From contig JAIVEN010000024.1 in the NCBI GenBank assembly GCA_026686845.1, forward strand, positions 7,551,501 through 7,615,500: a stretch of 64,000 nucleotides of DNA, read 5' to 3'. The notes below the pieces were generated by a model. That model worked only from the letters and a program-made list of their open reading frames with translations. It had not been told where the DNA came from and did no database searches. This stretch comes from Adenanthera pavonina (Eukaryota; Streptophyta; Magnoliopsida; Fabales; Fabaceae). Both the position numbers and the translations under genes were made by a program. Below, piece by piece: positions 1-11,320 of this stretch; position 1 is the stretch's first letter, and each line of letters starts with the position of its first letter.

Positions 1-300
1 ACCTCAAAGTTGGCCGCCGTTCGCCGTTGGGGTTGGGAGGGATTTCGAGTTCCTCTGAGAGAATGGAATTGGGCCTCTTTCACTCCATTCACCGTGACCG
101 TTGACAAGGAGAGAGGGTACAAGATCAAGTGATTTCAGGTTGAAGGGGATTTCTGAGGAGCACAGCAGTGGCGGAGGAGGAAAGTGTGTAAACTTTCGAA
201 GCGTGGTGGCCGAAGAGCTGTGCCAAAACAGGGCTATGGCAGAGGAACAGATTCAGAGCACGGTGGGAATGAAGACGGCATAATTCTGAGAACACGCGAT
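1..300. other. GC-richer unassigned fragment
   Basis: This stretch is clearly richer in G and C than the AT-rich DNA that follows (GCCGCCG and GGCGGAGGAGG runs). The longest plus-strand open frame, 101-283, starts at a non-ATG codon and encodes about 60 residues with no motif I recognise. It ends where the hairpin-rich sequence begins. It could be the edge of a host gene lying outside the window, or a gene scrap captured by a transposon. I do not call it a gene. Confidence 0.3.
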
Positions 301-324
301 TTAGAGTTCTGAAAGGTGATTTTA

Positions 325-500
325 AATAACTTAGTTAGCGTTTAAATTTTAAATGCTAACTAAATGTAACATAGATGGCGTTTATAACTTATTTGGCGTT
401 TAAATATTAAACACCAACTAAAATTTTAAAAATAAATATAAAAAAAATTTCGGTGGACTTTAGTTGGCGTTTATTAAACAAACGCCATCTAAAGTCTGGA
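325..500. repeat. Hairpin cluster with GGCGTTTA / TAAACGCC arms (first block)
   Basis: Three successive imperfect palindromes share one theme: an arm like TTTAGTTGGCGTTTA, a short AT loop, then its complement. The clearest are 331-363 (TTAGTTAGC ... GCTAACTAA) and about 462-495 (TTTAGTTGGCGTTTA ... AACGCCATCTAAA). Arrays of short hairpins of this kind are typical of the subterminal regions of plant CACTA (En/Spm) transposons. No transposase is visible, so assignment to a CACTA element is inference. Confidence 0.5.
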
Positions 501-984
501 ATTGAGAGAGAGAGATTAATTAAGTTTCGGTAATTTTGGAAGAAATTGAAAATGTGAGATAAATGAATTATCTTTAACTAACTTCAACTCCTTTCCTTAA
601 TATTTGTGTAGTAGTTTTTTTCCCTTATAAATGGAATCGGAGGAAGTATCATTTTAGCATTTAAGAATGCCTCCACACATTCCAAAACAAATTGATATCA
701 AAGCCATTATATAAAATCGATCTTCTAATCCTACAAGGTAGTTTTACTCGTTAAATCTGTAAAAAAAAAACGTTATTTTCCAATCGTACCTCTATTTAAT
801 GTATTACATTTATAGTTTACTATCTTTTTTACATTTAATTGTAAATAAGGGTAAAATAGAAAAAAAATATTTAATATCCTACAAATTACCAAACGGGACT
901 TAATATTTTGGAGGAAAAAAATTTTGAAATAGGACTTATATTTTAGAGTAACAATTCACTACGCTAGATTTAAGATTTATTGGT
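501..984. other. AT-rich spacer with MITE-like end
   Basis: No gene is seen. At about 624-650 the sequence CCTTATAAATGGAATCGGAGG resembles the ends of Tc1/mariner (Stowaway-type) MITEs in plants. At 957 a CACTAC hexamer followed by GCTAGATTTAAG could be a CACTA terminus bordering the second hairpin block. Neither end has a partner I can identify. Confidence 0.25.
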
Positions 985-1075
985 ACTGAATAGTTGACGT
1001 TTATTTATCAAAACGCCAATAAAAATCAAACCAAGCAGATTAGTTTGTGTTTACTAAATAAACGCCAACTAAAGT
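985..1075. repeat. Hairpin cluster with GGCGTTTA / TAAACGCC arms (second block)
   Basis: Two further palindromes carry the same arms as the block at 325-500: TAGTTGACGTTTA ... AACGCCAATAAA, then TTAGTTTGTGTTTA ... TAAACGCCAACTAAA. They start about 25 bp after a CACTAC sequence at 957-962. That arrangement fits a CACTA terminal inverted repeat followed by subterminal repeats, but the opposite end is not found. Confidence 0.45.
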
Positions 1076-1468
1076 ATTAATGAATAAGGGTAATTTTAGC
1101 AAAAAGAAATTAATACAACATTAATTCTCCTTTTTTCCCTTATAAATAGAACTGTCAAAAGTGAAAATTTTTTCCTTATAAAGAGGACCGACGGGAGTAT
1201 GTGTAATTTGTAAATTTAATGCAAATTTCTAAGAATTCAAAACTTTTTTTTGGGAATTGTGAAATTTTAATAAGCATTATTGCATAACCAAGTAGATGGA
1301 AAGTTAGAAAGCTTCTTTTATAAATAGATGCATTTTTCTAAACATGTTCATTGATAAAATTATATAAATAAATGAAAAAAAAACATTACTTAGTGTTAAA
1401 CATATAAATAGTATGCCACCAATGATAATATGATAATATAAAAAACATCAATTGAGATTATTAGACAC

Positions 1469-2085
1469 TTATCTATACACAACATTTAAAGTTGTATTAC
1501 TTAAACTCCTATTTTGATGTAGAATTAATATCTTTAATCTACTCCTAGATGGTATATAGGATAACACAACATAAAGTTAGTCATAGGTAAAGCAGGTCTT
1601 GGTAAGTATAATCGCACAATGTAAAGGTTTTGTCTTGACACTTATTTATGGTTATAGTAAAAACTAAGATAATAGGGAATTGTCATCTTGTCATATTGAA
1701 CGGTAGTCTAGAATCTGATGGAGTCATAGGTACTCTAGGAATACGAACTTTCAACCCTTTATTTGAATCAAATATCACTTTAACTTGAATTATATACTTG
1801 TTAGTTTATGTAATAATGAGATGTGTTCTATCACAAAAACTCAATGACTTATCAATATTCCTCATGAAAATTATAGATGCTTCAACTTTTAATCTTATCT
1901 CATGATTAGGAAGACCTAACACAGAAATAAAATTCAAAAATTTTGTGAAATAAATATCATCAACAAAATCCTCATTACTATTATCCTTTAATATACTATT
2001 AGAACTATAGTATACCATTTCTTCACCAGATAATTTAAATAGCATATATTCATTAACATTACCAACAATGGATGACATTAATTAA
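1469..2085 (-). pseudogene. Helitron helicase C-terminal fragment (Pif1-type), decayed
   Basis: On the minus strand an open stretch (2078 down to 1806) reads VNEYMLFKLSGEE, then GLPNHEIRLKV and RNIDKSLSFCDRTHLIIT. This is the typical C-terminal block of plant Helitron RepHel helicases, which belong to the Pif1 family. Past a stop codon the same frame continues with VIFDSNKGLKVRIPRVPMT, PSDSRLPFN and TITINKCQDKTFTL. A frameshift then leads to LYVVLSYIPSRSRLKI and ends ...NVVYR before a TAA at 1469-1471, where intact proteins end similarly. At least one stop and one frameshift disable it. The N-terminal helicase motifs and the Rep domain are missing upstream. The family call is strong; the Helitron ends were not found. 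Confidence 0.85.
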
Positions 2086-2185
2086 AACATCTCTAGATTT
2101 TCCCCCATGTGATACACAAAATATTTCCACAATTGCGAACAAAAAAGCACACAGATGTAAGCAACTAAACATACAAATCATTTTT

Positions 2186-2772
2186 TAGGGTGTGTTTGGC
2201 AACACTTATCAAACCTTGGTTTGGGGTCAAAACTAAGGTTTGTGAAGATTTGGGTGTGTTTGGCAAATTTTTATTTTTCCGTTTGAGAATGATTTTTGAT
2301 GCAAAACGGAGGTTTTAAAGAAGTAGTATGATAGTTGATTTTCCGTTCTACTTCTTTATTTTTATCTGTATTTATTTTAAAGTCATATAAAAATAGACTA
2401 ATAATAATGAGAAAAAATTTAAAAATTAAGAAAATAAAATTTCCATAAAATTTCTTCTATCTATTGACCAAAATGTTCCTTCAAAATTTTAATTTTTGTA
2501 GATCATGACGTGTAAGAAAATATTATATCAGATATATTATGTTCTCAATTAAATAAATATAGATTAAATTTTAGTTCAAGTAAATTAAATTAATCATGAA
2601 ATAAGTTTAAGCTCAATTTAGAGAAAAATTATAAGTTTCATCAAAACCAATTTCAAATAAAACATCCAAACATAAACACATTAGTCCAAAATCAATTTTT
2701 ATCATAACTACATTACAAAACCAATTCTACCAAAACTCATTTTTAACCAAATGAAAACCAAACGGGCCCTTA
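2186..2772. mobile_element. hAT-like MITE, non-coding
   Basis: The left end TAGGGTGTGTTTGG and the reverse complement of the right end, TAAGGGCCCGTTTGG, form an imperfect terminal inverted repeat. A second GGGTGTGTTTGGC occurs inside at about 2250. This G(T)GTGTTTGG ... CCAAAC(G)GGC organisation is common in plant hAT-type MITEs. It is about 587 bp and non-coding. I could not find a matching 8-bp target duplication, so the exact borders are uncertain. Confidence 0.5.
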
Positions 2773-2885
2773 ATAGTCATGAACTTTGTGTTAACATAGG
2801 TACATAATTACCATGGAGTTAGATTTCATAATAATAGAGAACCATCTTCATTTATTATATCTATACATCCAAAAAAAGGAAACAG

Positions 2886-3605
2886 TTATGGTATATTTGG
2901 TACAAATTAGGAATGATAATGGGAATAGGAATGATAATGAAAAAAAAAAAAAACTCTATGAAACCTCCTTTCCGAGCCCAAATTATTTTTGGTGCACCTA
3001 GTTAGGAAGACTAATTATTTTTTCATAAAAATGTTTGGTAGGCTAGCAAAGCTTAGAGAAAATATCAAAATGACATAATTACCTCTAAAAAAATTCAAAC
3101 CCAACATTTTGAGAATTTTTTTTCCATCTTTCTCCATTTTTTTCAATCGATCTCGATCTATCTCCACCATCATTTTGTTCTCCATAGTGTGAAAAAATTT
3201 ATAATTTATAATTACATTCAAAGGTCATTCTCAAGTTTGTGTTCTTTAAGTATGTCCATGATATATTTGTTTGCAATGAATCATGAAAATAACACATCAT
3301 CATCAAACGAAAAAAAAAACTCAACAGGATTTTTCAAAGGTCATTCTCAAGTTTGTACTAATTTTTGTAAAATTAGGGTTATAATTTTAGTTATTTTATT
3401 AAGAATAATTTTGTCAAAAAAAATTTGCTCTAGGAAAGCAGGCCCTTCATCAACTTTTGTTTTTTTTTTTTTGAGAAAGTCATTTTTCCATAATTTTAAG
3501 AAAGTAACTCACCTTCCAATGTATTAACTAAACGTATTTAGTTAGGAATTTACATTCTCATTACCTTTCATAAAAGTACATTCTCACATACCAAATGTAC
3601 CCTAA
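2886..3605. mobile_element. MITE-like inverted-repeat element
   Basis: The left end TTATGGTATATTTGGTA and the reverse complement of the right end, TTAGGGTACATTTGGTA, match at 15 of 17 positions. Just inside are GGAATGATAATGGGAAT on the left and CATTCTCATTACC on the right, another inverted match. The element is about 720 bp, has no credible coding sequence, and includes a poly-T tract near 3460. Its inner motif recurs near 15040, suggesting a family. No clear target duplication was seen. Confidence 0.5.
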
Positions 3606-6600
3606 GTTTAAATGTCGTCATTTATTATACCCCAAAATTTAAAAATATTTCACCACATTCTGCTGGGACACTGCCTCTAGTAGCATGAAATTCGCTTATG
3701 AGAATATGTGTGGCCATCCCGAAGACTTTTAAGTTAAATCCTTTTTTTGCGATAGCTAAAACTTATTATGCTATTTGGTAAATACTTATTATGCTATAAA
3801 CTTCCCTCAAGTCTTTTTTTTTTTTGGCCGATAGAATATAAACCAAGTTATCCACATCAAGCTGTGGCTGTCTATTCATTATAAAAGCATAATAGTATTT
3901 AATCATTACATATTGAAATTTGGAACGTATAACTGGAAAAAATGAGTTTTTCGATTAGGAATTCAGGAGGGAATGTTTTTCCATTTATCCAACTTTTTTA
4001 GCTTGTATTAAAAAGAAAAATGGGTTGGCCTGAGGGCTACATGAGCGAGCCTTTTTTCTTTGGTTTAACTAGTTTAGCCTTAAAAACCTTTTTTATTCAT
4101 GCTCTAAAAAATTTTAAATTCGGGCCCACTATTTCGTTGGGTTAAGTGATCTAACCCATGAGGCTCAGATCATATTGGCAGCTATGCTTAATAACTTATG
4201 AATTTTTCTCATTAAACACTTATTTCCTTTATGATAGACATTGGACATTTAATGTGCTTGATTATGATTAAAAATATAAAGTTTTCATAAATAATAATTA
4301 AATGATATTTTTTATTATTTCATTATTTTCTCATAATGGATTTACCTATTTAACCCATATTGGGTTGACCTGTTTTACATATTCAACTCGTTCTAATAGT
4401 TTTATTGTTAGCTTCCTTTTGTCTCACAGTTAGCTCTAAATGTTTAGAGTTCAAATAAAATTTTTAAATATTTTGAATAAGGTAATTGACATTAACTAAA
4501 ATTGTAATTGTAAAAATTCATGAGTCCAAATGATATTATATTTTTCTATTTATCTTTATTTTCATTAATCCCCTGAAATGTTACAATTAGATGTTTGTTA
4601 ATACTTACTCAAATTCAAATTAGCTATTGAACAAAAATAAATTAAAATAATGATTAATATAATATTTAATATATGCTAACTTAAATAGCCAATTTGATGC
4701 TTTTTCTTTGCCACCCATTTTATGCTTGTTTTGAATTTAACTAATGTTTATCCTATTTATTTTTGTGATTGATTACGTATATGCTATAGATTTATTTTTT
4801 GGCTGAACACTGATTTGGTTGCTTTTTATGCATAGATGTCCAATTTTCCTGTTATTAAAATTTTCTTGCAAGGAAAAAATATTGATAAACTCTAGCAACT
4901 TAATGCTTCCTTGTGATTCTTGGACTAAAATCGTGTTCTATCCTCTCCAAAGTTGAAACCCTAGCACCCCGAGCTTCTATTTTCTACTCCCTTTCTTTTT
5001 TGTCATTGCCCCTTGTTCTTCATCGATCATAAATTTTGAGCGTAAGTTGTCGCCCCATGTTTTTACCAAATTTATACAATTACCCTTCAATGAAAAGTTT
5101 AATTAACACCATTTGAGCCCTTAATTGTTCCTTAATTTATGTGGGTTGTAACACATCTCATGCTGCTCTATATATACAATAGGTAATAATTGGGGGAAAT
5201 CTCCCCCATATACAATTACCTTCCCCTTAAATGGAAGATTAGCAAAAGTTAGCTTATGTAATTTGACAAGAACCCTCAAATTTCTATCAAGTGGTTCAAA
5301 TTAAAACCTTTTTTAACAGCAATCTCATCTTATATAATAAGTGATGCATAATCGACAATACAACTAGATGTCTGCTTAATTTATCTTATATTGTATATTA
5401 AATTTTCATTTATTACTATAAGTATGTAAAAGCAAATTAAATTGAGGATATGTTGCCTTCAAGTAAAAATGTTGAAGCTATGCTACTAAATGCAACGTAT
5501 ACAACAATATAAAACTAATAAAAGACAATAAAAAATACTTTAAAATTTATTTATTTATTCTTAAATATCAAATAATATATTTTAGTAAATTGTTATTTTC
5601 TTATAATAGGCTAACTTGTTTATTTCATAATTTATAGTAGATTGAGTTATTTAACTCATTCAAACTGTAATTCATTATGAGTTAACCAATTCAACTCATA
5701 ATTCATATCAGTGTTGACCTAATTAACCTATTATGACAATGCCATTAGTATGCTACAAAGAATTCATAATGATTGATATTTGAATAAAATCTTTGAATTG
5801 TTTAATTTAATAGTTGATAATGACTTAAATTCTAATTTAAAATTAAACAAAAATATAATAAAAATGAAATTTAATTTAGGTTTATTCAAACTAAAAATTA
5901 AATTTTTTAATTTAGTAAAATATATATTTCAATATTAATTGCTACAAATTAAAATGTATTTATTAATCATTTTTCCTATTATCTAATACCTATAAACATT
6001 CTTAAAAGAACTTAACATAGTAAATAATAGGAAAAAAACTTTATTACTTAACCTTATATATTTAATGTACTTTATTTCAATTAAATTAGATCTTGCTGGC
6101 TATAATTAAGGACTAAATTTCTTTAAGATACTAAAAGCAAATGGTAAAATAATAGTCATATCTTTTAGACAACTGCACTAAGGTATTATTATCATTAAAT
6201 TTATCTACATTGTTCTAAATATATTTATAAAAATTAATTATAATGAATATTTTTATCCATTTCTGTATGAAGTCTAGATAATTCCAACGAAAAAAAGTGA
6301 AGTGTAGAAAATTAATCACAATTTTAGATTTATGATAAATTACAACCACTCAACTTCAATTTTTCTTATTAATTCCGGTAAAAAAATTTAATTTTATATT
6401 ACAAAATAACTTATTCAATTATAAATAATTCAGTTTTGGGTCCAATTTGAATGAATATTTTTTTCGTTAAATTTTAAATATTTGATCTTACATCCAATCA
6501 AATTCAAATCATTCAAAGTAAAAAATGAAGTAATTAATTTAAAAATTGAGGTTCAGCTCAAAATTTAGAAAATAAGATTTTTTATTTTGTGTGCATAGCA

Positions 6601-7840
6601 ATGCCAATTTTAATAGTACATTGAATCAGTATGATAACATACTATTAACCACTTTCTTCCTTTGTGACGCAAACATTGCTCAAAATTAAATCAAAATCTA
6701 TGACCCATGACCAATCATTTGATTTGAAATTAACTAGTCATTTGGTTAAAAAAATTAAAAAGTCATTCATTTTGATTTATTTGATTTGAAAATTATCACG
6801 GGCAAACCTTAACTCATACGTAAACAAATTCTATTGAAAAAATATAAAATATATATTCAAAGTCAGAATATATACATTAATATTACCTTAAATTTATTTT
6901 TCTTTTATCTTAAGTATACTCCTCAAATTCAAATCATCTTTTAAAACACATCATCACCTATCCAAAAACAAATAAATAGTACTCCAAGCGGGAGTAAAAT
7001 CTAGTTGAGCTTTATAGGATGACATATTGGAACTTTTTTTTATTAGGAACACTGTTTTTAACATTAATTTTAAAATATAATTTATTATCATGATTATTGT
7101 TTTTGGTATGAGCGGGCTCAACCTTCTAAAGGATATATTTTTGTTTTGGAACGCAACATAGTAATTGTTATTTTAGAATTATGATCTTAAGTCAAAATTT
7201 GAGTGACACAAGCTTTAATCAGTAATTTAAATATTTATTTAAATTTATATCTATACTAAATGTTAAGCATAAAATTATACATTCGATCTATTTTTAAATA
7301 TCAATGTGTTGAATTTCAATCACAACCCTAATTATTATATGTTTACGTAATTTTAAATTTTCAGGAACTTTATTACCCGAATTTGGGCCCTCCCACAGTC
7401 CCACCCATGTCAAATAAATATTGTTTTTGTTTTTGTAGGTAAGGACAAGATCCCGTGAATCGTTTTTTTTTTTCCAATGCAATTTTGCATGAGTACATAC
7501 ATACATATATACATAACATACACACTTATATATAATTTGGGAAACAGCCCCTTAATTGCGCACAGGTCATGTGCATGTGAAATGAGTCAGGCATTTCAGA
7601 TTCTTACGATTTATCTGATGGCTGTCGTTCCTTTCTCTTACTACCGCATTTTCTTCCTCAACTTTCACCCATGGGAGTAGATGACTCCTTCCCTCTCCTT
7701 TCATTCCTTGACGTTCCTCAATGTTATATTTATAAGTCACCATTAGATAGTAGTTCCACAGTGAGTGCTCTTTATATGCCCAACAGAAAAATTATCGAAA
7801 CATGGCTTTCAACTGAAAATCTTTACTTTCCAAAGTAGGA
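3606..7840. other. AT-rich intergenic DNA, no gene seen
   Basis: No open frame here resembles a known protein and I see no LTR borders. Homopolymer runs and weak inverted repeats are scattered through it. A piece near 6975-7000 (AGTACTCCAAGCGGGAGTAA) resembles Stowaway-like MITE ends. It is probably old, decayed repeat sequence. Confidence 0.4.
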
Positions 7841-7973
7841 CAAAAATGTTATTTTCTGCTGCTTCTTGTGGCTCTTTTTCAACATTTATTTTCTCTAATG
7901 CATCTTCAAGCACAATCAAGGTTTAGCTCGAAGATCGATGTTGAGGAAGGAACTCACGAGCAGAGCTCTCTGA

Positions 7974-8261
7974 AGAAGCAACTCGTTAGATTATGTCTTG
8001 GATGATTTTGAACAAAAAGAAAAGCTCCAAAGAGGGCGTCCCATGGTCGACATTGATACCAAAATTGGAAGCTTCAAAGAAATTAAAAGAGCCAAAAAGA
8101 CTGCAGGCTTACTGATTCTGAAACTGAGATCCCATATAGCTCACAATGAAGAAGAAAATGGCCAAAGAAAGCAAATGAGAGGTTCACAGGATGCTTCTAC
8201 TTCTGCAGTTTTCTCGACCTCTACAACCATTGGGAAGAAAGCTTTTGCATTATTAATATGA
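7974..8261 (+). CDS. Possible small protein or exon, unknown function
   Basis: A plus-strand frame is open from just after a TGA at 7971-7973 to a TGA at 8259-8261. It reads SLDYVLDDFEQKEK, then a Lys/Arg-rich stretch with KIGSFKEIKRAKKT and a Ser/Thr-rich tail. The first ATG is at 8043 (CCATGG context), giving about 72 residues; a TTG at 7998 would add 15. The upstream 7690-7970 is less AT-rich than its surroundings, and a neighbouring frame reads VEEGTHEQSSLKKQL up to the junction. That could mean a frameshifted or spliced N-terminus. I recognise no family. It may be a small host gene, one exon, or a chance frame. Confidence 0.3.
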   Translation, partial: RSNSLDYVLDDFEQKEKLQRGRPMVDIDTKIGSFKEIKRAKKTAGLLILKLRSHIAHNEEENGQRKQMRGSQDASTSAVFSTSTTIGKKAFALLI

Positions 8262-8616
8262 GTTTGTAAACCCCTGACTACGGAAGAGGATGTAACCTAG
8301 TCTAGCTAAAGGTGTTGTTAAAAAAAAAAAAGTCTAGCTAAAGGTTAGACGACTTAGTTCTTATGCTATGAATGTTTAGTAATTGCAACTTTTTTCATGC
8401 TTTTAATATTCATTCAACTTTCAATGTTTTTTGATTGCCGTAGCAGAGATGTATCAGTATTATGCATAGTTCGCTTCATCCGTTGCATATGATGAGTGAG
8501 GCCGTATGTAATGGATTGTGGATTAATCGCCTGTGAATTCCTATTCATTTCTTGGATGCTTACCTAACTTAACACCTTACAATTTCACTAGGCTAGAAAT
8601 AAACTTTATTAGTGAA

Positions 8617-8645
8617 CATATATATATATGTGTGTGTGTGTGTGT
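8617..8645. repeat. Microsatellite (TA)n(TG)n
   Basis: A pure run of TA dinucleotides passes directly into TG dinucleotides, about 28 bp in total. Confidence 0.9.
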
Positions 8646-8758
8646 TAACGATCTTAAGAGAAGTACTAATTTAAAATTATTGCAAAAATGGGTAATTGGG
8701 CTTTGTTAATTTTTTTAAAAAATAAAATCTACTAACAAATAGGATAGTTAGTGGTTTT

Positions 8759-10484
8759 TGTTAGTTTAGCTGGATTCCCAAGAGGGGGGTGAATTGGGAA
8801 GTTTAAAATTTTTCTGCAAAAAGGAAATACAATGGTGATAATAAAAGATTACTGAAAAACAGAGTATAAGGAATAAAAGGCAATGAGAAGAAGACACAGT
8901 GATTTATCCTAGTTTGATCTACTTCACTTAATCTATGTCCAGTCCTCAAGCCACCACTTGAGATTTCTCCACTGTCTCTTGCAAGATTTGAATGGGTTTT
9001 TGCAATAACCGCAGTACAACACTAGCCCGAATCTGAGACAAACTCTCTCACTCTTCTCACTCAAGAGTAAGAATATCTCTCTTAGTGTATTCCCACACTA
9101 AACGCTATCTACAAGTGTGTAGAAGTATACAGAATGAAAACTCTTTCAAAAAAGTGGATATGAAAGTTTAGGTATAATAAATGAGCTAAACAGATGATAG
9201 GTAAGCTTTGACTAAATTAGAAATCTAATCAACAGAGTTTTGGCGTATTTTGTGTTTTTCTCATTACCTAATATCTTAAATGAGGTCATATTTATAGTTT
9301 TGGAGCAAAACTATCCGTTGGAAGCAAAGATTAGCCGTTACTTTTAGAAAAATAGCCGTTCACCTACCGTATGAAATGCATTTGATAGAGGTTATATGGA
9401 TAACCTCCTCAGGTTATGCGAATAATGGGTAACTGTTTGCTTTTGTTTTCAACGTAGAATTTTCGTTATGCTGATAACCTAGCTAGGTTATTGGATAACT
9501 TGCTTTCCAGAATGACTAAGTTTTAACTCAAAATCATTGTCATGAAAACCTATTCAATTGTTAGGATAACGTTAAGTTTTTCTTAAACTGAATTTTTGAA
9601 AAACTTAGGTTATCAGGATTACCTCCCAAGGTTATACGGATAACCCATTTTGCTGAAGAGAAGTCATGAGTTCTGTAACATAGGTTATGTGGATAATCTC
9701 CCTAGGTTATGTAGATAACCTATTTACTTTAGGATAGTCCAAGGATTCTGAATTATAGGTTATGCAGATAACCTTCATAGGCTATGTGGATAACCTGTTT
9801 AACCGAGAAGAGTCCAAGTGCTCTGTGACATATGTTATGCGGACAACCTCCCTAGGTTATGCGAATAACGGGCTGTACAGTACAATTGACCTTCACTGTT
9901 CACTCCCTTATGAGAATAAGATGCCCACTTTATCAGGATAACCATCTAAACAGACTTGAGAACGTGATCCCCAAGCTGTGTTATGAGGATAACCTCAATC
10001 TCTTTTTATGAAATTGAAGAATGAACTTTGGAAAAACTTTGAGATTGAGTCTTTATCCCTATAACCTTCAATGGTTATGCACAGAAGAAAAAACATTTTT
10101 CATGAAAACAAGGTAAACACTTAGAAACATCTTTGAAATTGAGACCTTATCCCCATAAGGTAAAACATTTTCCTGAAAACATAATGAACACTTAGAATCA
10201 TTTTGAAATTGAAGCTTTATCCTTATAAGATAGCTTTTTTCATGAAAATAAAATTTGAAATCATGAGCTAATCATTAATTATTCAATTAGTCATCTTATT
10301 TAATATTAGGTGAATTCAAATTCAAAGCTTATCTACCTTCTTTTACAAATATCTTCATAAAAGATGTGAAACAGTTTTCCAATCTTCAGTAAACTCCAAC
10401 TTTATTCTTCATTTAGCTTGTGTTCCTTTGATATTAGATTTCCAAACTCATTTGTTTAGAATCATCAAAACATCTGAATTAACA
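8759..10484 (-). repeat. Copia (SIRE-like) solo LTR, subfamily B
   Basis: This 1726-bp unit starts TGTTAGTTTAGC and ends GAATTAACA, with TG...CA ends in either orientation, flanked by a perfect 5-bp duplication GTTTT (8754-8758 and 10485-10489). Its left 450 bp match the R/U5 end of the Copia LTRs elsewhere in the window: CCCAAGAGGGGGGTGAATTGG, the TTTATCCT(A/G)GTT block, and the CCAGTCC(T/C)CAAG block. The element sense is therefore minus. It has no partner LTR or internal region, so it is a solo LTR left by recombination. Its U3 repeats differ completely from the other subfamily and are listed separately. Confidence 0.93.
9392..10000. repeat. Array of GGTTAT-N4-ATAACC palindromes in a Copia U3
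   Basis: A palindromic core such as AGGTTATGCGGATAACC recurs more than ten times, usually as two cores joined by TCCCT(A). The paired units begin near 9607, 9681, 9755 and 9831, a spacing of 74, 74 and 76 bp. Looser copies lie at about 9395, 9470, 9935 and 9985. The array occupies the U3 interval upstream of the CCGTT boxes, where the other Copia LTRs carry TTCGAA-type motifs. Confidence 0.85.
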
Positions 10485-10652
10485 GTTTTTGCTAACAAAA
10501 GAAACCTATACATAAAACAAGCACACAAATCTACTTCGTAGTGAATTCTAGATGTTTTCCCACTTCTAGATGTCTCCACTTATTAATTCTAAGGCACATC
10601 TATTCTGTCAAAGTGAGCTCTTGCAGCAAATTTTTCAGGTCTTAGTATTAAA

Positions 10653-10730
10653 ACTACTAGAAAAATTAAACTTGGTGATGGAATATTTGTGACCAACTTA
10701 AATCCGTCACTAAATTTGAATATTAGTGAC
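10653..10730. mobile_element. CACTA-like terminal remnant
   Basis: ACTACTAGAAAAATTAA resembles the common plant CACTA terminus (CACTACNAGAAAAA) with its first C changed. It is followed by GTGATGGAAT, GTGACCAACTTAAA and CCGTCACTAAATTTG, the style of En/Spm subterminal repeats. The other end is not visible. Confidence 0.4.
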
Positions 10731-11320
10731 ACCTCCTTATATACATATTAAAAACAAGTTTATATAATTATAATGAAAAAATTGGATGTGATAAGATATC
10801 AAATTTTTTTGGCAAGAAAAAAAGATAAAATGTTATAAGGAATTAAAATCATATTCATTAATTATCAATTGAATATAATTCTTTCGTGTTTTTAAAAGCT
10901 TTTTATAATTTTTAATACATGCAACAAAATTATTTTTTATTTAGTATAAAATTGTTATTTGCAAATCAGTATAAATAATAATGAAAAAAATAAAAAGGGA
11001 ATAGATTGCAAAGTTGATGTTTCCTAAGTTGATGTGATAATATAATTATATGTGTAAAGTTGCTACTAAAATGCCTAATCTCACCTCCTAAGTTCCAAAT
11101 GTGTGCTAGGAACAAGCTTTTCTAAGGGCAAAAATGTGAACTAGGAGGAATGATGGAAAAAAAGGACCATTTTAGAAACTGTTTTGTTGGAAATGTTTTG
11201 CTAGAAAATAGTTTTCTATTTTGATGTCATTGTTTATTGTTTCAAGAACATGTATAAATTCATTTTGTTGGCTAAAAATTCAATGAGCTATATTTTCATG
11301 TACCTTTATGTATTATTTTT
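10731..11320. other. AT-rich spacer, no gene seen
   Basis: Nothing recognisable except homopolymer runs. The last five bases (TTTTT, 11316-11320) are the left target duplication of the next LTR. Confidence 0.4.

Noticed and set aside
101..283. 60-residue frame at the window start
   Set aside because: No ATG start, no recognisable motif and no homologous frame nearby; probably chance.
9392..10000. CRISPR-like array
   Set aside because: The repeats are imperfect palindromic doublets inside an LTR of a plant retrotransposon, without uniform repeats, unique spacers or cas genes.
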